Assembly: GCA_013399855.1 (NCBI GenBank)
Contig: VXAY01004092.1
Span: 248,001-312,000, forward strand
Direction: 5' to 3'
Origin: Oxyruncus cristatus
Taxonomy: Eukaryota; Chordata; Aves; Passeriformes; Cotingidae
DNA length: 64,000 nt
Part shown: piece after piece, positions 23,101-34,034 of the stretch
How the letters are laid out: every line of letters starts with the position of its first letter
Numbering within the stretch: position 1 is the stretch's first letter
Position numbers and translations under genes: made by a program
The notes under the pieces: model-generated
Seen by the model: the letters and a program-made list of their open reading frames with translations, nothing else
What the model was told of the DNA's origin: nothing
The model's database searches: none

Positions 23101-25411
23101 AGGGCAAACTATTTGTTGTGAAGGATTTTCCCACATCTATAATTAGCCAGGGCTAATGTCTTCTTCAAATGTGTTCTAAGTTGTTATAGGAAGAAAAAGC
23201 TTATGGGCCAGACTGTCATCTCCTCACTAATAACAATCAGTGGTGTTTCCTTAAATTCCCATGAGTAATTTGCCTCCACAGGAGCTAAGGACATCTTGGT
23301 CTAAAAACATGGAAGACTGGGAATGTAACAGAAAAAAATAACCCTTTTAGATAAGCCAAGTCGTTCCCATTCAATTCTCTTCCTCCTGCCTGGAGAACAA
23401 GGTATGACAAAGTGCATTTCATGGAAGGGAGGCAGCACACGTGAGCCAGCAGCACCTAGGGTGGTGAGGCAAAGACCCCCACAAGACACACAAAGACTTG
23501 GCACTTGGAAAGGGTTCTCATGGGTAACACTGGGAGGTCTGTCACCACCAGTGAGTACTGCTAATGATTCCCTTCTCCAGAGGGAATTTGTACTTAGTCT
23601 GACAAAGCACCGGTGAGGCTTTGATGCCCTTTTTGTTCTAGGAAAGGATGAAAACAGACCACTTCCCTGTGCCTCGGAGACTGTTCTAAAAAATATTTCT
23701 TAGAAAATTAGCTCTTAAGCCCTAGGCTCTGCCTGAGAGAGATAACTAGAGAGAGACAGACTGTTGTGTGGCTTTGGCTGAGTCTTATTGTATTAAATCT
23801 GTTATTTTCAAAGTAGGTAGAGCTGTGAGTTAAAGTTTATCACCGCTGCCCCAAAACAGTGTCTGAACTACCCAGTCACCCGCTCCTTTTTCAAATCATT
23901 TGTTTGATTTGTTTCATCCAGCTGATGAAATGTTTCAATTCCAGCATGACAAAAAAAGCAAACACATTTCTGTGATCCCGCTTTGCTTGTTTGTTGTTAA
24001 CTACCTCAGCTTCCAAAAGCAACGGCATTGCAAAGCTGCTCTCCAAGGTCCCTGACAACAGCAACACTTCTGGCTGCAAGCTACAGTAACTGTGAGATGC
24101 AGGGATAAATCCCGAGGAGCAACAGGGTAGCTGACAGGACTCAAGAAGTGAGAAGGAAGGTGGTAATGAGTAGGATCAGGAGGCTTGAAGTTCCAGGGAA
24201 AGCAGACTGAGGCTTCAGCCAGACCCTGCTGCTGACATAAGACAATCAGAAGTCTATGTACTGTCTGCAAGGCCTTCAGGAAAATTAACACAGTAGAGAA
24301 TGAGAGAGAAACCCTTACTGAGGAGCTGAGTTTACTGATCTTTTCCACCCCAGGATGCAGCTCCACAATTACTTTAAACTGACCTGTTTGAGTAAGACAG
24401 TCTGGATTTTGTCTCCCTCCCTTCCACTGGTGCTACACCTGGCACTGAGCACACTGAGCAGGGTTTGGGGTTTCACACAGGGCTGGGATTCAACTGAAAA
24501 GTAGCTTTTCTGCTGCTTTTAGATTCTTATAGAGTTACTTCTAGGTTGGCTCAGTTCCCTCCTTTGGCTCAGGCCAAGCACCTCAAGGAAGCATTAGATT
24601 AAATGAGGTATGAAACCCCACCAGGAGAAAAACTCAGCTCCACCTCAAGAGACAGAAGATCCTCATTGTCCTGGGCAACTCTCCCACCTTTACAGCAACT
24701 CCCTTGGTTCTTAACAAGTCCCATCCACCACTGCTTTACAAGCATTTCCATCCTACTCAGGTTTTTTATTCACAGCAGCAGGCTCCAAGACAGAGAGCCC
24801 CTGCGTGCCCACCACACTGCAAACAAGCACTTACAACGTATGCAATGAGTAGTGGGGACATATTTTAGACTTCCAGTAACACGACACAGTTCAGCGAGGC
24901 ACCAGCAAAGAACATTTGGCTATCAGTATTCCATAAACAGCCAATTTGCAAAAAAGCTGTTCAAGTTCTAGAAATCTGTCGCTTTTCTATTCTCAGTTCT
25001 TTATCTCATTATTTTATATAAACATTTGGAACAGACTTCATCCTTCTAAGATTTAAAACGGATGTCTTTGTGGTTTTTGGCCAGGAGACCACATGCTTCA
25101 TGGATGCAAATGGTCAGAAATTAATCTGTGTGATAAATGAAAAGAGGGATCAAATGGCAGCACAGCTCCAGTTCTGCAAATCAATGAGCGATCATTCAAA
25201 AATTAAAGAACTATATCTTTATAAGCAGAATTGCCATTTATATTTATCTGCAAATAAGCAATTGATTTATTTCCAGAACCTGCTGAGATAAGTCATCTTT
25301 GAAGCTCCTCTTTGGTGCTTCTCAGTGACACTAAACAGATGCAAGAATTGCCTTTTGGCAATTCTCTAGGCCCTCACCCTCGCTTTGCTACTGAAAAGTC
25401 ACTCCTTCTTT
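20161..25411. other. Single-copy DNA, no gene recognised
   Basis: No gene recognised. At 20845-21000 composition is richer in G+C, with a pyrimidine run ending CTCCCTCCACAG (acceptor-like) and the palindrome CCACGCGTGG at 20952-20961. The frames behind the acceptor close quickly or lack a donor. Around 21030-21118 the plus strand is mostly purine. Confidence 0.55.
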
Positions 25412-25655
25412 AGGGAGAAATCCTTCCTTGTGAGGGTGGTGAGGCCCTGGCACAGGTTGCCCAGAGAAGCTGTGGCTGCCCCACCCCTGAAAGTGTCCAA
25501 GGCCAGGTTGGATGGAGCTTGGAGCAACCTGTTCTAGTGGAAGGTTTCCCTGCCCATGGCAGGGAAGTTGGAATGAGATGGTCTTTCAAGATCCCATCCA
25601 AACCAAACCAAACCGTTCTGTGATTTCCATGATTCTACAATCATTCTATGATTCT
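25412..25655 (+). mobile_element. CR1 LINE 3' end, second subfamily
   Basis: The plus strand reads through the last part of a CR1 element: GTGAGGGTGGTGAGGCCCTG, GGCACAGGTTGCCCAGAGAA, CCTGCCCATGGCAGGG, then a tail made of diverged ATTCTATGATTC units. It differs clearly from the copies at 15 and 32 kb (no PREVVDSP region in the same wording), so it belongs to a different CR1 subfamily. It is strongly 5' truncated, about 245 bases, and no coding frame survives. Confidence 0.93.
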
Positions 25656-28600
25656 TCTGGCCCATCTATAACTCCACACAGATTCCCTGTGTGAATCTGT
25701 GAATACTCCTTCACAGATACCAACGTTTCCCTCTAGGGCTTTTTGTTAGGTTTCACCCTCTTCTCCATGGTCTCTCTCATTCCAAACTGAAAATGCACGG
25801 AGATACCAAGACAATAATTTAGGGGTCCTGCTGAAACAACCTGGCTTCAGTCTGCTGTAGGACCTTTATGGAAATTCATCATAGCTCATTTCATCTGGAA
25901 GGAGAGGACAGTAGGACAAAAAGGAAGCAGAGAGATTATACCAAGGGCTCTTGGAACCGAGACTGCAGAAGTAATTCCATGTCAAAGACAAATCTGGAAA
26001 AGTCACCACTGCCAAAAGTTAGCATGAAATTCTCTTTGTGAAAGTCACCACTTAGCAGATGGGTCTAACTGTAAGATTTTTCCACTGCTGTGCTTCAGAA
26101 ATATTAGTGAAATCTGAGAGGAACAGGATGACTGAAACAGAGAAGCGAGGCCCACGTGAGTCGGAGCGAGCACTAGAGCAACGGGCACCTGTTGTCTGTG
26201 ATAGATCTGCCCTTAAAACCCTCTATCTGTCTTCACTCTCACACTAAGACTTTTTAGACAACTCATTGTTGAACTTAATAGTGCAATTTAGTATGTTCAC
26301 TGCCTATCCATATGTGGGCTAAAACCACCATGGATGTGCCACAGTATACTGAGAGCTCATCCTCACGGAGAAGGCTTTAGGAACTTACTTTAGACCAATT
26401 TTGCGGAGTTTATCTACTAATTTCCTAAGCCGTAAGTCTGACAGCTATTACCTTCCTTGTATTTCCCAAGAACGCCGAAATAACTGGCAATATTTCGGCA
26501 TTTTCTTGGGTCATTGTTGCCATAAATACGCCACACCGTTCAGGTTCACTCAAACCCAGTCTGAGCTCCTCGGTGCTCTCACTGATGCGTTGGACAGCAA
26601 GAGAAAGTACTTGATCCTGTAGGCATAGAATACTTTATAAACAAAGCCTTTACGAAAGATGACTTTTCACTTTATTAATTCCAGCACAATTTGGTGTAGG
26701 ATCGTGAATAATAGAAGTAATTCCAGCACGTCTTAATCTCATCTAAACCAGCTTCTTGGGCTTCACAGAGAACAAATGAAAAAGTTATAGAAGACCATTT
26801 AATAGAATGGGTTTTGAGAGTTGATAACATACAGTCCCTACCACAGCTGCTTTACTGAAAAGTGGCATCGGATTACTCCTAAAGAATGGAAGAGAAAGTC
26901 ATATTTTCCCACATTTCTTAACCACCAAGAATTATTCTTGTCCTTTTCATTTCCTATTACAATAAAGGTCAAGTTAGTGACTCAAAGAAAACTAATGCTG
27001 TAAATATTGACCTCCATAGGTCTGAAATGATGGCTGGTACCACTGAATCCTTGAAACATGGTTGGAAGAAGTAAGTGGAAAAGTTTTGTACACTACTATA
27101 GAATTTTCTAGCGCTGTGTACACCTTGTGAAGTCTGATATATCTGCCAGACAGTATGGACAGAAGTCATTTGCAACCAACAAGTTCTGTTCACAACTAGC
27201 TTGCACTGAGCTGACTGATCTTCACTTAACATGATTACTTAGCCATCAATTAAAATAAGAACACTCTGCCTTTTCAACAGGAAACTCAATTTATCACAGT
27301 GTCTCTTTTACACTTGATGACAAATGACAGGATCATTTCTTTCTGGGTTTTTTGGTTTTTTTATGTAATGCACCCAGTGTTAACAGATACTTACTGCAAC
27401 ATTTCATTACCCAGGTTAATGTGCCCCGTGGAATATCCTAGAGGTATGTTCATAGAAAACAGAACTTTTGTAAACGTCACTGAGCTGAAAAAGATAACTG
27501 CAATAAGATGAGTGAAAAATTCATTTGTTTCCTCCACTGTGAGGACAATGCCATTGCTTTCTTCAACGGGAAATGAGGAGGGAAGCAGGGAAACAGCTTT
27601 GCACATGAAGATGCGTAGAGGTCTAATTTACAAAAATAATGCGAAACAGTTCATTCCATTAACCTCGGCCAAAAAGCAACTTAGGTAGGATCCTTCCACA
27701 TCTTCAGCCTCACGGAAACCCAGAGCTTCCAAGAAGGCTGGAGGAGAAACCCTAAACTGCTCACAAAGAGTATATTCCCCAGTGGAGCTCTTAGCAGTCT
27801 AAATGCACCCCTGGGGAGCCCGTAATTGCCTGTGCTGCTGCCAGGGGCTGAATAAACACACAAAGGAGCAGACACGGTCACAGTTTCATTTATCACACTT
27901 TCAAATTCCACGCTGTCACATTTGCCCAATTAGTAAGTAAATGAGAGCGCAGTGTAATCTTTCTCGTGTAGAGATGAAAGCGAAGGAGCAACATCTCTTT
28001 GTGCTGAAGTCAGGGACACAACCCCTCCTGCTGCCGCCCAAAGGTCACGTAATTCTTACAGCACCATGAGAGAAAGGCAAGCAACATGAACCTCAAGAAC
28101 ACGCTTGAAAAGTGCTTGGAATTCCTGGTGCAGGCAAGCCTTTTGTTCATACGAAAAGAGATGCGACTTTTCATTCTAAATTAATTTTAAAATACCACTA
28201 AATTTAAGCAGTACAAACCAGCACAGGGTTAAGAGGCGTTTATTGATGACATGCTGATTAACTCTCAACCAGAAAAAATCCCCCAAGTCTTTAATACAGT
28301 ACAATAAATGCAATTAAGTTCAGTGGGAATCTTGGATAAAATCTAGTACTGGGTCTAGTTCAAGCTATAAGTCTAGAGAAATAGCCCTTCTGATATTTAC
28401 TTGAGAAAACTGGTTTCACTCTGAAATAGCTTCCATGAAAGTTAATTAAAGACTTGCCAGTGTTTTATCATGGGAATTGGACGGTGCCTTAGCTTTGTTT
28501 TACTGTCAGGACCATTACTCCTCGCTCCTTGGGATTTCTAATGAGGCAGGAAAGAGCGGTGGGGAAAGGAAGGGAGGAATTCTGATCAGCCAAAGAAAAT

Positions 28601-29315
28601 AACTCTCTGAAAAGCTGATTCCCATAACAAATATCTCTGTGAAATTCTGTGTTTCCCACTAACAATTCGCCCAGAAGCATTTTAAAACCTCTGAAAACGG
28701 GTCAAAATAAAGGTTAGTGGTATTAAAACTACCTAATCCATGGTGCATGAGTACTTGGGATATGGGTCACTAAACTTTTTATGTATAAGGCACTGTAACA
28801 TTTGTTACTTAATTACATTTCAGGAGAACTGTGGATGAATGGGAGCATCTTCTTTAAAACTCTGCCCCACAGCTCTAATTAACCTGGCACACCTACATTT
28901 AAGAGTAAAGAAAATTTTCAACCTGAAAATAATGCTGATGGGAATAATTATATAAAAAATGGAATTGGAGGAGTAAAGAACAGAGACCACAGTTACCTTC
29001 AAATAGGATAAGCAATTAATGTTGGCTCCAAGATATTTGATATAAAGCATGGGAAGTCTAGCAAAATGATTTCACTGAACTGACCTGAGCTGATTACACT
29101 GAATTCAGCTGCAGATACTTCACATTAAGGAAACTAAAGAAAAAGGTAAAATAATCTAGAGAAAAGAAAATTAGAAGAAAAGTTGTTAAAAAATTACCTA
29201 TGATGTGCTGGATCAGTTGAATTCGGAAAAGATTGAGGGAAACCACAGAACAACCCCCCACTTGATAAAAATCTGTGGCAAAAGAAGTAATAATCAACAC
29301 CATTAATAACAAAAC

Positions 29316-29329
29316 GGGGGGGGGGGGGG
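29316..29329. repeat. G14 homopolymer followed by GAAA units
   Basis: Fourteen consecutive G residues, then AAAGAAAGAAA. Long G runs are rarer than A runs in animal genomes and are prone to sequencing error, so the length is uncertain. Confidence 0.9.
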
Positions 29330-29784
29330 AAAGAAAGAAAAACAACAAGGGAAAAAATCCAGTAATTTGCAATCAAGATTTTGGGCTGGATAGCAGAAAG
29401 CACTTCTTCAAACCCCATTTGAAGTTTTCTCTGCAGCCTTCTCTCACAGCAGCAGTATTTACTGCCTCTGTCCTACCCAGGGAAGGACTGATCTGTGGAA
29501 AGACCACTGTGTAAAAGCACACAGGTAAGCACTGAAGCAAGCACAGTTTGTAGCTAAGACCAACTTTCAGTTGGTTCCACCCAGGCTTCCGAGTTGCCAG
29601 ATGTTGGCAAAGAACACATAAGCTTCTTACAAGCCACAAATAAAAAAAAACCCCACGATTTATCCCAGGGTCTATGCGACTTCAATACTTCCTATAGTAA
29701 GGCTACCGAAAATATGAAGTGGCCTTAGGCTAAAGCAGCGTAATGGATTATGAATTTGGCAGTGTAAGTACAAAACCAGCCTTT

Positions 29785-29809
29785 AAAAAACAAAACAAAA
29801 CAAAACAAA
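29785..29809. repeat. (CAAAA)n short tandem repeat
   Basis: About four CAAAA units after an A run. Simple slippage repeat. Confidence 0.85.
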
Positions 29810-30851
29810 TCACAGATTTGCACGACACAAACAGTAGCCGTAGAAATGATACAGAGGGAGATGCAAAAGAAGTGAATAATGAGGTTCCAGGACCAAATAA
29901 TGACAAAAACATCCTAGAAGTTTCTCTCCGCTGGATCAAACAGTGAAATCATCATGTATTCCAGTAAAGAGAGATTCTAAGCCACTAAATATAGAAACTA
30001 CAAATCACATATTCAGCATAATGAGTAATAAAGATGCCTCAGAAATACAGGAAAAGCAGAAGTAGCCAGAGATGATGTCATCAAGCTAATTTAAAATCTA
30101 CCTAAAGCTAATTACAAAAGGTCAAGCTCATCCACCTTTCAGGATAAATCAAGACTATGTGCTCACTGCAGGGTTAAGAAACATGGCGAAGGGATAACAC
30201 AGATTCTTCCTAATTTGCATCTCCCTGAAACCAGGTATAAATTCAGTTTTTAAGGCCCACCCTTCTCTGTAAAAACGGCAGAGTTCAGTGGCAGCCAATA
30301 TGGTGTGGAATTTGGCAGCAATATTAGTGAGCCCAGTGCTTTAGGCATGCAGAGTTGTTCAGAGATGACTATGACCTTTTACTGTGTACAAACACATCTG
30401 GCTGGAAGGTATATTTAGCCTCTGGAAGCTACAAAAGGACAACATTTAGGACAAGTGACGTGTGTGGCACTTAGTCGTGGAGTCCAGTTCGGTAGCCTGC
30501 ATGTTAAAGAGGTCTCAGGAAAAAAAAAAAATAATTGGTTAACACATCTGGGAGTTCTGAGCTACTAAAACTTACAATAACCTTAGCTTTTTTTTCCATT
30601 TCCCACCCCCACAAGTTGCTAAAGCAAACGGAATCAGACTGGTTTCTCATGTCCCCAGTATAAAGCAGAGGCTCCAGACACAATGGGCAGATTTTAAACC
30701 TCATCATTACAATGCAAAACGGAGTTAAGGCTTGTTATTTAAGCAAACCTTTCTAATGTTCTCACCTTCCTTTCACCTGCTGCCAGGCAGTGAAATTAGT
30801 TCAGCAAGCAGATTGTGTAAAGGCAACAGATTTTGTGAGTTGAGCTTTCCT

Positions 30852-30923
30852 CCCCTGTGTTTGACGCATCCTTGTAACTTCAAGCACTCAAAGCCCCAAA
30901 GAAAGTCCCTCTAAAGCCCCCAA
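30852..30923 (+). repeat. 72 bp dispersed repeat, copy 1
   Basis: This sequence recurs at 33963-34034 in the same orientation. The two 72-base copies align without gaps and differ at 5 positions by my count (about 93% identity). The shared part starts at CCCCTGTGTTTGAC and ends at CTAAAGCCCCCAA. Flanks are unrelated. It does not match the CR1 copies here. It may be a small unidentified repeat family or a local duplication. Confidence 0.88.
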
Positions 30924-32082
30924 CTGGTTGGAAATGCCATCTCAGGGTCCTGGTGAAATCATGGAACTTGCCAGCACTTCGGTACTCCAAAACTGCGGAA
31001 CACGGATATAAACCATGATCAGAAATACAAAAACTGTGGAATAAAAAAGTCTCACCTAATGTTATATTGCATTACACTCAGAAATGTGACTGCAGCTCAA
31101 TGTGAAGAAATTTATTTCATGGAAAAAAAAAAAGGGGGATGGGGAGAAATTCTTATAAAGTTGTCTTGCAGGCCAGGAAAACCTATAAGCCAACAGAAAA
31201 TACTTTTTAAAATAAGTGCACTGGCACACAGAAACAACTATAACAGATGAATGATGGATAATAATGTTGCTACTTCCTATATATGCCTGAAATTAATATA
31301 ATGGGCTTTAAGATACCAGCACAGTAAACCTACTATACTATCTTTTCAGTGTAAGATTTACTCAAATGAAAACTGGGTCAAAACTTCACAGTGAAGCTCA
31401 ATAAAGCATTAAAAAGGTCCATTGGAAAGATTTAGCCAGAAACTGTTTATTTCTTAGAAATGGGTTGAGTTTTGTGAATTTTGAGATAATTAATCTGATG
31501 GCAAAAAAAGTATCGTAATCTTATTCTTATAACAAATTATTTACATTTGAGAGCTTTATTTAATGATCTAAAGAATATTAATATTTTCATATATTTACTC
31601 CTCAAGATCTTTATATTTTGTCTGACAATTTCAAAGCTGGCCCTTCTGTTTATAGAGAAAAAGATTTCCCACATATACACTTAGTATTTGTTCCATGCTG
31701 AACACACATTCACATTCTGTGAATATTAATGTGAATGTGAACATTCTGCTAATACTAATACAAATAGTAGCTAAACATAAATCCTTTTGGTTCCTTCTAG
31801 AATCTTACACATCTTTGCAAAGAATTGCTAACTTTGGTACGTGAATTTACTTTCAATCCAACCAGTTTTAAGATGATTGAGAGTACTCATTATGCAAATA
31901 CAGCTCTAAGGTAAAAGCATTCTCTCCAAACCTTGTCCATCGTATTTCACAGAGAAGTGTCTGGGTGCCAGTAACTGCCACAACATACGACATCTTCTGA
32001 CTCCTCATGTCAGAGGTATGGACAATGCCTCAGTTCTCTAGATACCCATAAACACTGTTCAGTGTGCATAATCATGGAACAA
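30924..32082. other. AT-rich DNA, no gene recognised
   Basis: No gene recognised. The stretch 31440-31625 is among the most AT-rich in the window. Apart from the inverted repeat at 31.7 kb, nothing stands out. Confidence 0.6.
31705..31739. repeat. Perfect 12 bp inverted repeat, 11-base loop
   Basis: CACATTCACATT at 31705-31716 is the exact reverse complement of AATGTGAATGTG at 31728-31739, separated by 11 bases. The arms are themselves built of repeated CATT and CACATT words, so slippage may explain them. Confidence 0.85.
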
Positions 32083-32574
32083 GGCCTAGGAGGGATATTG
32101 AGGTGCTGGAGCAGGTCCAGAGAAGAGCAACCAGGCTGGTGAAGGGACTTGAACACAAGTCCTATGAGGAGAGGCTGAAGGAGCTGGGGTTGTTTAGCCT
32201 GGAGAAGAGAAGGCTCAGGGGAGACCTCATCGCTCTCTACAACTATCTGAAAGGAGGGTGTAGCCAGGTGGGGGTTGGTCTCTTCTCCCAGGCAACCAGC
32301 CGTCAGACAAGAGGGCATGGCCTTAAGCTGTGCCAGGGGAGGTTTAGGTTGGATATCAGAAAGCAATTCTTTACAGAGAGAGTAATCAGCCATTGGAATG
32401 GGCTGCCCAGGGAAGTGGTGGATTCTCCATCCCTGGAGGTTTTCAAGGCGAGGCTGGACGTGGCACTTAATGCCATAGTCTAGTAACCACAGTGGGGTTG
32501 GATCAAGGGTTGGACTTGATGATCTCAGAGGTCCTTTCCAACCCATCTGATTCTATGATTCTATGATTCTATGA
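32083..32574 (+). mobile_element. CR1 LINE 3' end, best-preserved copy, intact ORF2 terminus
   Basis: 5'-truncated CR1 starting inside late ORF2 and running through the stop and the 3' tail. The frame is open from the truncation point to a TAG at 32481-32483 and includes [53 protein letters not shown] sequence, [18 protein letters not shown] and the end DVALNAIV. The element then ends with CAAGGGTTGGACTTGATGAT, GTCCTTTCCAACCCATCTGA and three clean ATTCTATG units. An unbroken frame and an undecayed tail make this the youngest CR1 in the window. It lies in the opposite orientation to the related copy at 14.8-15.8 kb. CR1 inserts by target-primed reverse transcription, usually without clear target duplications, and none is seen. 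Confidence 0.97.
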
Positions 32575-33962
32575 AAACAGAGATGAATTTTCAAACCAAG
32601 GGATTTAAACAACTGTATTGGATTAAAAGAAACACGAATAGCCAGTATTTGTCGGAATTAAACATGGCTCTGCAGCATACGGACAGGACAGCCCACCTCA
32701 AACAGTTCTTAGGTTATTCCAGCAGCATTCCATGTTGCTCTTCCACAGCCCAGAGGTCTTAGAAACGCTCTGAGAAGAACAGTCTTTGTTGTAGTGCACG
32801 TGTGTAGATTCTGCAATGCGTAATAGCTGGGTTTTACCTGGACAATTAGGTAAATGGGACTAGTAATTTAGGATTTGTTCCTGTATCAAGACAAAAGTCC
32901 GGTTTTCCACTTCCCCACACCATGAGGTACTGCAGCCAAAACTGCTATAACTGTTCTATTCCCAGTGTCTGAATGGTTCCACTTCTTGTTCCTTACCTAA
33001 ACTCTCACTTCACAAGCCAACAGCCCCAGGTCTTGCTAGAACCAAAACCCGTTTTATGAAATAGGGAAAATAAATTGTAGTAGAGAACTGGTCTTGATCA
33101 GCCCCACAAGTCTTTCTCCTGTAGCTAAACCAGAAGAAAAGGGTCGGCTTGGCTAATCCCACCTCAGCAGCTACTGAGACCCTGCCAAATGCTCCAGGAG
33201 AAGCTGTCACTGGAAAAGCTCACCTCCCACAGAACAGTGCTGTGTGTGTGCAGGCTCCCCACCAAGAACAGGAATCCATGTGGCAGCCAGGCTCATCTAA
33301 TGCTACAGCTGAATTAAACATTTCAGATTAAAGCAGCAGCAGAAAACCTAAATACGAGTCAGAGTAGCTCCTGCATCAAAATCCTAGACACGACCAGCCT
33401 CCCAAAATTTGGAGAGTCTCGATCCTGGGCAGTGTGCAGTCTTCCTAAGAAGGATGTGCACAAGCTTTGTGACCTCCCGGTGCTCAGCAGCCTGCTGGGA
33501 TGCAAGCTGAGGAAGAGCAAGGCATCCCCCTGTGCAGGTGAAGCCTCATCATGACCGATTTTGTCAGCACAAGTGGCTGAAACAGGCGTGTGGCAGTAGG
33601 CCAAGGGGGACTAACAAATCAGGTGTTCACACAACGCAGCAGGTACAAAGGTTTTCTGCAGGACACAAAGTATCTGCAGCTCTTTACACTTGTTTCCAAT
33701 TGCGGGGTCTTGTGGTCTTTTCCCAACAGGTGAGAGAGACAGACAGGATAGATACCATAGTTTGTCTTGCAGCTCTGAGACAGTATCAGCCAACTGGTGA
33801 GCGGATCTGAACTAAAAAGTATGGCACGGGTTTCAAGAGCTAAAATTTAGTGCTGATAAAACCAAGCAGTGTCAGTCAGGGTCTTCCATGTGCATGAAAT
33901 AAATGCAAAACTAACGGTGAGGCCAAAGGATATCAGAAGACACAATCTCCTGAGAATTCCCC
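32575..33962. other. Single-copy DNA, no gene recognised
   Basis: No recognised gene, RNA or repeat. Open frames are short and unremarkable. Confidence 0.6.
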
Positions 33963-34034
33963 CCCCTGTGTTTGACATATCCTTGTAACTTCAAGCACTC
34001 AAAGCCCAAAAGAAAGCCTCTCTAAAGCCCCCAA
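33963..34034 (+). repeat. 72 bp dispersed repeat, copy 2
   Basis: Same-orientation partner of 30852-30923, 3.1 kb downstream, differing at 5 of 72 positions. It is preceded by a C run and followed by AAGGTGTCC. No flanking direct repeat was found around either copy. Confidence 0.88.

Larger units (their letters stand above)
25656..30851. other. Single-copy DNA, no gene recognised
   Basis: No gene or RNA recognised. It contains the G14 run at 29316-29329 and a short CAAAA repeat near 29.79 kb. Several open frames of 60-90 codons occur on both strands without recognisable motifs. A segment ending in CACACAG/GTAAGC at 29523 has no good frame. Confidence 0.55.

Noticed and set aside
24542..24570. 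TTCTAGGTTGGCTCAG as a mariner terminal repeat
   Set aside because: Only a short resemblance, with no matching inverted end and no TA duplication.
32010..32546. 178-codon minus-strand frame, the longest in the window
   Set aside because: It is the antisense shadow of the plus-strand CR1 copy at 32.08-32.57 kb.
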